Positions 23,751 to 29,056 of a stretch of 29,056 bases of DNA are shown here, in pieces. A program made the position numbers and the translations under genes. Under the pieces are notes generated by a model. That model ran no database searches and was not told where the DNA came from. It worked only from the letters and a program-made list of their open reading frames with translations. Where the stretch lies: the NCBI RefSeq assembly GCF_045124755.1, contig NZ_JBGVMK010000142.1. One strand, 5' to 3'. The first letter of the stretch is position 1, and the number at the start of each line of letters is the position of its first letter. The DNA comes from Succinimonas sp045124755. Its GTDB lineage: Bacteria; Pseudomonadota; Gammaproteobacteria; Enterobacterales; Succinivibrionaceae.

Positions 23751-25241
23751 TTAGCCTGCTCCCTTCCCCAGATCCCTGGCCCAGGTCGCCTCCCTGTCAT
23801 CTGCGGCGCCGAGCTCCAGCTCCGGCTCCAGATCCTCAATCTGCGACAGAAGCATAGCTACCAGCCGGCGGGAATCTCCCACCTCCAGATCCTCGGGAAC
23901 CCGCTGTCCTGAGGTGGTATACGCTATGGGAATGTCCTGTTCAATCCCGATGCTCAGAGCATCGCCAATGCTGACGCTTTCATCCAGCTTGGTGATGATG
24001 AGACCGTCGATCCCCACCTGCCCGAAACGTCTGCAGGCATCGTCCAGCACCTTTCTCTGGGCCGTGCCTGGCAGCACCAGATAATGCTGCAGCCTGATTC
24101 TGGCATTGCGATCCAGCTCCAGAAGCTCCTCCTCCAGCCGGGTATCCCGCTGTCCCAGTCCGGCGGTGTCAATCAGCACCAGACTGCGGTTTCTGAGCTG
24201 ATACAGGGCCTCCGACAGGGTGGTGACATCCTCCACCACCTTCACGGCGCAGCCCATGATCCGGCCGTAGGTCTGCAGCTGCTCGGAGGCGCCGATGCGG
24301 TAATTGTCCGTGCTGATAAGAGCCACCTGATCCGGGCCGTATTCCAGGGCGAACCGGGCGGCCAGCTTGGCGATGGTGGTGGTCTTGCCCACGCCGGTAG
24401 GGCCGATAAGGGCCACGGCTCCGCCGTTTTTGAGGATGGCGTCCTGGCTGACCCGGACGTTGTTCTCCAAAATCCGTGCCAGCTCCCGCCAGGCCTGGGA
24501 CAGGGGAGCCGAGCCGTTTATTCTGTTTGTGACGCGGTCGGCTGTTTTTTCAGAAAAGCCGCCGGAAACCAAAAGCCGGGCAATCATGGCCCGCACCGGT
24601 TCCTCCCGGCTGCGCTCCTCATGCATGAGTCCGGCCAGCTGATACTGGAGAAGATGCCTGATGGCCTCCACCTCCCGGGAGAGATCCGAGAGCTTGCCGG
24701 CATCGGAAAGAATCCTGTTCTCCGGAATTCTCCCGGCATCCTTGCCGCCTGCCGCGTCTCCGGCGCCCCGGGACGGCTGGTACCCCTTGAAGGCATTGCC
24801 GGCGCCGATGCTGCCGGGAGGAGTGCGGCTGTAGCCGGCGGCATCGCCGGAGGCCCCGCCCCGGGGCCGGGCCGGAGCCGCCGGCTTCTGGTTCAGCTTC
24901 TCCTGCCGGGACAGGAGAGCCGCCAGAGAATCGGCAAATTTCTCCTGCCTTTGGGTTAAATCCGCCGGTTTATTGACGCTTTTGCCGCCGGAACGTCGCT
25001 TTTCCGGCAGTGAGGCAGACGATAAATTGACACTGTCATCCGGAATATCCCGTTCATAGCTGCCGGTGTCCGGGGCGGCCTGTTCAGTTTCCTTCCGGGC
25101 GGAATCATCCACAGCGGCCACGATTTCCACGCCTCCGCTGACATTTTTGCTGGACATGATAATGGCTTCCGAACCAAGCTCGTCCTTGATTTCCTGAAGC
25201 GCCGAACGCATATCCTTTGCAAAAAACCGTTTCAGATTCAT
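23751..25241 (-). CDS. flhF: FlhF, SRP-type GTPase for polar flagellar placement
   Basis: Marks the pole for flagellar assembly. The 496 residues have the N-terminal B domain start MNLKRFFAKDMRSALQEIKD, then a Gly/Ser/Pro-rich linker (about 115-175), then N and G domains. The G1 loop is GPTGVGKTT (280-288), G3 is DTAG (358-361) and G4 is TKLD (417-420). The C-terminus extends about 30 residues past the usual end of the G domain. It starts 12 bases after the flhA stop. As a partner of FlhG and FipA, it completes the known polar placement set. Confidence 0.96.
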   Translation of the reverse strand: MNLKRFFAKDMRSALQEIKDELGSEAIIMSSKNVSGGVEIVAAVDDSARKETEQAAPDTGSYERDIPDDSVNLSSASLPEKRRSGGKSVNKPADLTQRQEKFADSLAALLSRQEKLNQKPAAPARPRGGASGDAAGYSRTPPGSIGAGNAFKGYQPSRGAGDAAGGKDAGRIPENRILSDAGKLSDLSREVEAIRHLLQYQLAGLMHEERSREEPVRAMIARLLVSGGFSEKTADRVTNRINGSAPLSQAWRELARILENNVRVSQDAILKNGGAVALIGPTGVGKTTTIAKLAARFALEYGPDQVALISTDNYRIGASEQLQTYGRIMGCAVKVVEDVTTLSEALYQLRNRSLVLIDTAGLGQRDTRLEEELLELDRNARIRLQHYLVLPGTAQRKVLDDACRRFGQVGIDGLIITKLDESVSIGDALSIGIEQDIPIAYTTSGQRVPEDLEVGDSRRLVAMLLSQIEDLEPELELGAADDREATWARDLGKGAG

Positions 25242-25253
25242 GTATTACCCCTG

Positions 25254-27338
25254 CTACTGTCCTACTGCGCTGACTATCTTGATCTGCTTGTCATCCGGAA
25301 TTTCCTGATAGGATAAAACTCTGAGTCCCGGTATGGAGTTTTTCACAAACCGTGCCAGAGTGTTTCTGAGGAGTCCCGAGGTCAGCAGAATGGCCGGCTC
25401 TCCCTCCATCTCCTGCCGGCTGGCGGCATCAGACAGGGACTTCTGCATTCTTTCAGCCAGTCCCGGCTCGATGCCGGCTCCGTCAGCCCCGCCGGACTGC
25501 AGGGACTTGTGCAGAATGTTTTCCAGATCCCGGGACAAGGTAATAACCGGAATAACCTGAGCCGATCCCACAATATCCTGCACAATGAGCCGGCGCAGTC
25601 CGATGCGGCAGGCGGCGGTAAGCACCTCGGGATCCTGGCTCCGGGGCGCGTAATCGGTCAGGGTGGTAAGAATGGTGCGCATATCCCGGATGGGCACGCC
25701 GTCATTGAGAAGGTTCTGGAGCACATGACACAGATTCCCCAGATTAAGCACCCCCGGCACCAGATTTTCCACCAGCTTGGGCTGGGTTTTGGAGACAATG
25801 TCCAGCAGATTCTGCACCTCCTCCTGTCCCAGGAGCGAGGCGGCGTTCTGGGCCAGAATCTGGCTCATGTGGGTAGCCACCACCGTGGCGGAATCCACCA
25901 CGGTATACCCGTAGCCCAGAGCCTGATCATTATCGGATTTGCTGATCCAGATGGCATCCAGTCCGAAGGAGGGATCCTTGGTGGGCGTGCCCTTCAGATT
26001 CCCGAACACCTGTCCGGGATTTATGGCCAGTTCCCGGTCGGGATAGACCTCAGCTTCCCCGAGACTGACCCCCATCATGGTAATGCGGTAGGCATTGGGG
26101 GAGAGATCCAGATTATCCCGGATATGCACCGCCGGCACCAGAAAGCCCAGCTCCTGAGACAGCTTCTTTCTGACGCCCTTAACCCGGCTCAGAAGCTCGC
26201 CGCCCTGCTTTTTATCCACCATGGGGATAAGCCGGTAGCCCACCTCCAGTCCAATGACATCCACCGGGGCCACATCGTCCCAGCTGAGCTCCTTCTTGTC
26301 CGGGGAGGGAGCGCCGGCAGAGCTGACCGGAGCGTTTTTGGCGGCCTCCGCCTGCTTTTTCTCCCGCTTCTTCATGTACCAGGCCAGAGCGCCGCACAAC
26401 GCCGCCAGAATCAGAAAAGGCAAATGGGGCATCCCCGGAACCACGGCGATAATGCCCAGAATGGCAGCGGCCACGGCCGGGGAGCGGGAATCCCGGAAGA
26501 TCTCGCCGATGACCGCCTTGCCCATATCCTGGGCGGTATTCTGCCGGGTAATGATAATGGCGGTGGCCACGGAAAGCAGCAAAGACGGGATCTGGGCTAC
26601 CAGGCCGTCCCCCACGGTAAGCTTGGTGTAAATGTCCGTGGCATCGGCGAACTTCAGATTATGCTGGGCGATACCAATAATCATGCCGCCGATAACATTG
26701 ATAAACAGGATCAGAATGCCGGCAATGGCATCCCCCTTAACAAATTTGCTGGCGCCGTCCATGGCTCCGTAGAAATTGGCCTCCTGGGTGACCTCGGCCC
26801 GGCGCGCCTTGGCCTGATCCTGGGTGATAAGGCCGGCATTGAGATCGGCGTCAATGGACATCTGCTTTCCGGGCATGGCGTCCAGGGTAAACCGCGCCGT
26901 AACCTCGGAAATGCGTCCGGCGCCCTTGGTGATAACCACAAAATTAATGATCACCAGAATGGCAAACACAATGAGTCCCACCACGAAGTTGCCGCCCATA
27001 ACCACATTGCCGAAGGATTCGATGACTTTTCCGGCAGAGGCGCCGCCCGCATGTCCGTGCACCAGAATCACCCGGGTGGAGGCCACGTTCAGAGAGAGCC
27101 GGAGCAGCGTGGCTATCAGCAGCACCGAGGGAAAGGAGGCAAATTCCGTGGGCTTTTTCGTATAGATGGTTACGAACAGAATCAGCATGGAAATGGTGAT
27201 ATTGAAGGTAAAAAACATGTCCAGCAGGAAAGCCGGCATCGGCAGCATGACCATGCCCAGGCACATCAGCACCAGTATCGGCGTGCCGACGGATTTTACC
27301 GGCAGAGTCTTAATCCTGTTCCAGATATCCAGAGCCAT
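25254..27338 (-). CDS. flhA: FlhA, flagellar type III export gate protein
   Basis: Inner-membrane core of the flagellar export apparatus. The 694-residue protein (E. coli 692) has an N-terminal membrane half (to about 330) with the FHIPEP signature around 141-171 (GRISEVTARFTLDAMPGKQM) and Asp194 in NFYGAMDGASKF, the position of the essential Salmonella Asp208. A linker and the cytoplasmic chaperone-substrate docking domain (about 360-694) follow. The start is ATG 27338, with no strong Shine-Dalgarno (GGGAAG is about 13 bases upstream). flhB, commonly next upstream, is absent; an integrase gene takes its place. Confidence 0.97.
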   Translation of the reverse strand: MALDIWNRIKTLPVKSVGTPILVLMCLGMVMLPMPAFLLDMFFTFNITISMLILFVTIYTKKPTEFASFPSVLLIATLLRLSLNVASTRVILVHGHAGGASAGKVIESFGNVVMGGNFVVGLIVFAILVIINFVVITKGAGRISEVTARFTLDAMPGKQMSIDADLNAGLITQDQAKARRAEVTQEANFYGAMDGASKFVKGDAIAGILILFINVIGGMIIGIAQHNLKFADATDIYTKLTVGDGLVAQIPSLLLSVATAIIITRQNTAQDMGKAVIGEIFRDSRSPAVAAAILGIIAVVPGMPHLPFLILAALCGALAWYMKKREKKQAEAAKNAPVSSAGAPSPDKKELSWDDVAPVDVIGLEVGYRLIPMVDKKQGGELLSRVKGVRKKLSQELGFLVPAVHIRDNLDLSPNAYRITMMGVSLGEAEVYPDRELAINPGQVFGNLKGTPTKDPSFGLDAIWISKSDNDQALGYGYTVVDSATVVATHMSQILAQNAASLLGQEEVQNLLDIVSKTQPKLVENLVPGVLNLGNLCHVLQNLLNDGVPIRDMRTILTTLTDYAPRSQDPEVLTAACRIGLRRLIVQDIVGSAQVIPVITLSRDLENILHKSLQSGGADGAGIEPGLAERMQKSLSDAASRQEMEGEPAILLTSGLLRNTLARFVKNSIPGLRVLSYQEIPDDKQIKIVSAVGQ

Positions 27339-27376
27339 ATTGCAACTACAAGCTTCCCATGTTTTTACCGATCTGC

Positions 27377-27382
27377 ATTATA
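27377..27382 (-). promoter_or_regulatory. possible flhA promoter, -10 hexamer
   Basis: TATAAT on the minus strand lies about 40 bases before the flhA ATG in the only AT-rich part of the 197-base gap. No good -35 is at 16-18 bases. No sigma54 (GG-N10-GC in the right context) or sigma28 match was found. A 10-bp direct repeat ACCGGAAAAA (27453-27462 and 27467-27476) lies further upstream. Confidence 0.35.
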
Positions 27383-27535
27383 TGATCATTGCGGTTTTTT
27401 ACGGCTGCCCCGCCCCTCCGGCGCTTCAAATGTATGAAAGGGATCGTGTTTCACCGGAAAAACAAAACCGGAAAAATGCCACGTAAAACAGCATCACCGC
27501 ATCTGCCATGTCTAGCATATTTCATGCCGGATAAC

Positions 27536-28852
27536 TCAGGACGGGGAATTATCAGTTACGGCGGGAACGGAAAGGATCATGCCCCGGGTCTCCTCGGAAA
27601 GCAGGCTAAGCAGCCAGTCCCCGTACAATTGCTGCAGCTTCATACGATCCGCAAGATAGTCCCCCCGGCTGTAGGCCTGCTGCACCGCATTACGGATATC
27701 ATGCGAAAGATAAAGCTCCCGGGCCGCCCCGGAGTTATCAGGGGGATTCATAAGCTCGATGACCGTCCGGAACACGGAACGGGATCCGTGGAGGCTCATG
27801 CGTTCCCTGAAGCTTCCGGGGATGCTCCTCCGGAGGAATTTCGGAAAATAATCCGGCTTCATGTCCTGATACACGGGCCGGATCTGAAAAATCAGCCTCC
27901 TGAGAAGAGGAATAACCGGAATCCTGAACCCCGAACTGTCTCCCTTCCTGGTGGACTTCACTTCGATGGCTATGACAAAGCTCTCGGTGCCCGGAATGAT
28001 CGTCATGCTCTCCGCATTCATAATCACCCGGTAGGTTTCGGATATTCTGGTGCCCAGAATGAGATGGCAGATCCAGGTCAGGAACACCGTTTCAGGACAT
28101 TCCAAGGCCAGAGCCGTCAGAAACTCCCGCACCTTCTCCGCCGCAATTTCCAGACTGTCGAAGTTATGGCAGGACAGAGCATAACGGTGCCGCGCCGGTA
28201 CTCTCTCGCAGGTCTGATACAGTCCCAGAAAGGGATTATGGGACAACATGCCTCGTTTCACTCCCCAGGCGGCGATGCTGTTCAGAATACAGATGTAGTA
28301 CTTGCGGGTATTATGATGCAGGGAGAGATCCAGTTCCTCCGGATTGATCTCCGCCACCGGAGTATCCGCAAACTGGCCGGAAAAGCCGCAGATCACGGAG
28401 CGGTAGGATTTCAGGGAGCTATCCTTAAGGTTGTGATTTTGCACGTAAAGCTCAAAAAGCTCTTTAAGCGTAATGACCGGGGCCGGATCGCCCAAAGTGC
28501 TCTCTTCCTTATTTTCTCCGGAAAACACCGTAAGCCCCCGAAGCAGGATCTGCCGGTTCAGCTTTCCGGCCTGCTTCCGGGCCTCCCGGAGGGAGATTTC
28601 CGAAACAATGCCCAGACTCTGGTACCGGGCCCGGGAACGGCGGCCGGAGTTCTCGGACTCCGCATCCTGAATCCGTTCCGAATATCGGAAAACATATGAG
28701 ATCGACAGGCGGGAGGTGCTTTTCTGAATTCGCACAAAAAGTCTTCTTATTCCCTGAACCTTAAGCATTATCGTACTTCTGGTTCCCAGATCATAATGCT
28801 CCAGATTCTTCACATCCTTCTGAGTTTTGATTACCGGTTTAAGAGATCCCAT
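27536..28852 (-). CDS. P4-like tyrosine recombinase (integrase)
   Basis: Site-specific recombinase of 438 residues. The N-terminal DNA-binding part has SLGIVSEISLREARKQA (about 79-95), typical of P4-type integrases. A SAM-like core-binding domain (about 127-215) and the catalytic domain (about 235-415) follow. All catalytic positions seem present: Arg269 (GTRISE), Lys near 299, His355 and Arg358 (LHGSR), His384 (LSHDIR) and Tyr394 (AYSRGDY). It is therefore probably active. GGTGG lies 7 bases before the ATG. No tRNA gene is next to it and no excisionase or cargo gene is visible; the element may extend to the right of the window. It interrupts the usual flhB-flhA order. Confidence 0.9.
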   Translation of the reverse strand: MGSLKPVIKTQKDVKNLEHYDLGTRSTIMLKVQGIRRLFVRIQKSTSRLSISYVFRYSERIQDAESENSGRRSRARYQSLGIVSEISLREARKQAGKLNRQILLRGLTVFSGENKEESTLGDPAPVITLKELFELYVQNHNLKDSSLKSYRSVICGFSGQFADTPVAEINPEELDLSLHHNTRKYYICILNSIAAWGVKRGMLSHNPFLGLYQTCERVPARHRYALSCHNFDSLEIAAEKVREFLTALALECPETVFLTWICHLILGTRISETYRVIMNAESMTIIPGTESFVIAIEVKSTRKGDSSGFRIPVIPLLRRLIFQIRPVYQDMKPDYFPKFLRRSIPGSFRERMSLHGSRSVFRTVIELMNPPDNSGAARELYLSHDIRNAVQQAYSRGDYLADRMKLQQLYGDWLLSLLSEETRGMILSVPAVTDNSPS

Positions 28853-29015
28853 ATATTTACCACCAAGTCGGCCTTATTCAGCCGCCACCTGCCGTAATGG
28901 TCAGTCACGATTTAGTAAGGAGCTGTGCATAAATAACATTTACAACTTTTCATAAGTCTAGCCCTATTATGCTATCATAACAATCAACTGTAACGTTGAT
29001 GTCAATGAGGCTGAT

Positions 29016-29056
29016 ATGGTAGAGCTTGACGAGGTTGCAATAGCAACAAAAATTAA
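29016..29056 (+). CDS. possible 5' end of a plus-strand gene (partial)
   Basis: An ATG at 29016 is preceded by GAGG (29007-29010, 5-base gap) and stays open for 13 codons to the window edge (MVELDEVAIATKI). AT-rich, promoter-like hexamers (TTTACA 28939-28944, TATTAT 28965-28970) lie upstream but with a 20-base spacer. It is too short to identify, and it may be cargo of an element linked to the integrase or a host gene. Confidence 0.3.
   Translation, partial: MVELDEVAIATKI

Noticed and set aside
25509..27437. Very long plus-strand open frame opposite flhA (642 codons), with similar ones opposite icd, slt, fleQ and flhF.
   Set aside because: They lie entirely antisense to well-identified genes, have no family resemblance and reflect the GC-rich codon pattern of the real gene.

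Overview
The window looks like chromosomal DNA of a motile, polarly flagellated gammaproteobacterium. The main evidence is one long minus-strand cluster (27338 down to 11523) in the gene order known from Pseudomonas, Vibrio and Shewanella: flhA-flhF-flhG-fliA-cheY-cheZ-cheA-cheB-motC-motD-parC-parP-cheW-fipA. The housekeeping genes (icd, ung, pheA) also match gammaproteobacterial forms: the Icd regulatory serine and the PheA active-site and ESRP residues fall at the same residue numbers as in E. coli. A more exact placement (for example Aeromonadales/Succinivibrionaceae) is only a guess.

Layout. 1-116: tail of an off-window gene and its terminator. 389-1645: icd (+) with terminator. 1735-2369: a separate unit for an orphan MqsA/YgiT-type zinc-finger HTH protein, with a good sigma70 promoter, a small dyad inside it and a stem-loop leader. 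2490-3652: GalR-like LacI-family regulator (-). 3810-3860: long interrupted palindrome. 3875-5905: Slt-type lytic transglycosylase lipoprotein (-). 6224-7797: FleQ/FlrA-type sigma54 activator (-) with terminator. 7952-8632: ung (-). 8633-9376: a 744-base gene-free stretch with palindromes and an orphan plus-strand terminator. 9377-10018: AIM24/TIGR00266 protein (+). 10209-11375: pheA (+), converging on the flagellar cluster. 27536-28852: P4-like tyrosine recombinase (-) directly upstream of flhA, where flhB would often be found. The last 200 bases may hold the start of another plus-strand gene.

How the genes work together. FlhA is the export gate. FlhF, FlhG and FipA fix position and number of polar flagella, FliA is the flagellar sigma factor and FleQ the likely master regulator. 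CheA, CheW, CheY, CheZ and CheB form the chemotaxis circuit, ParC and ParP place the arrays at the pole, and MotC/MotD form a stator. The cluster is not a single uninterrupted transcript: there are intrinsic-terminator-like hairpins between cheA and cheB and between cheW and fipA, and gaps of 375 and 202 bases before cheY and cheW.

Most notable observations: CheA lacks a recognisable P2 domain and instead carries two near-identical acidic motifs plus a degenerate third in a Pro/Ala linker, and these motifs resemble the CheY-binding tail of CheZ; a 13-proline run lies in the same linker; fliA and cheY both start with TTG; an orphan antitoxin-like regulator has its own regulated-looking promoter; a small plus-strand transcript may end at 9129; and an apparently intact integrase borders flhA.
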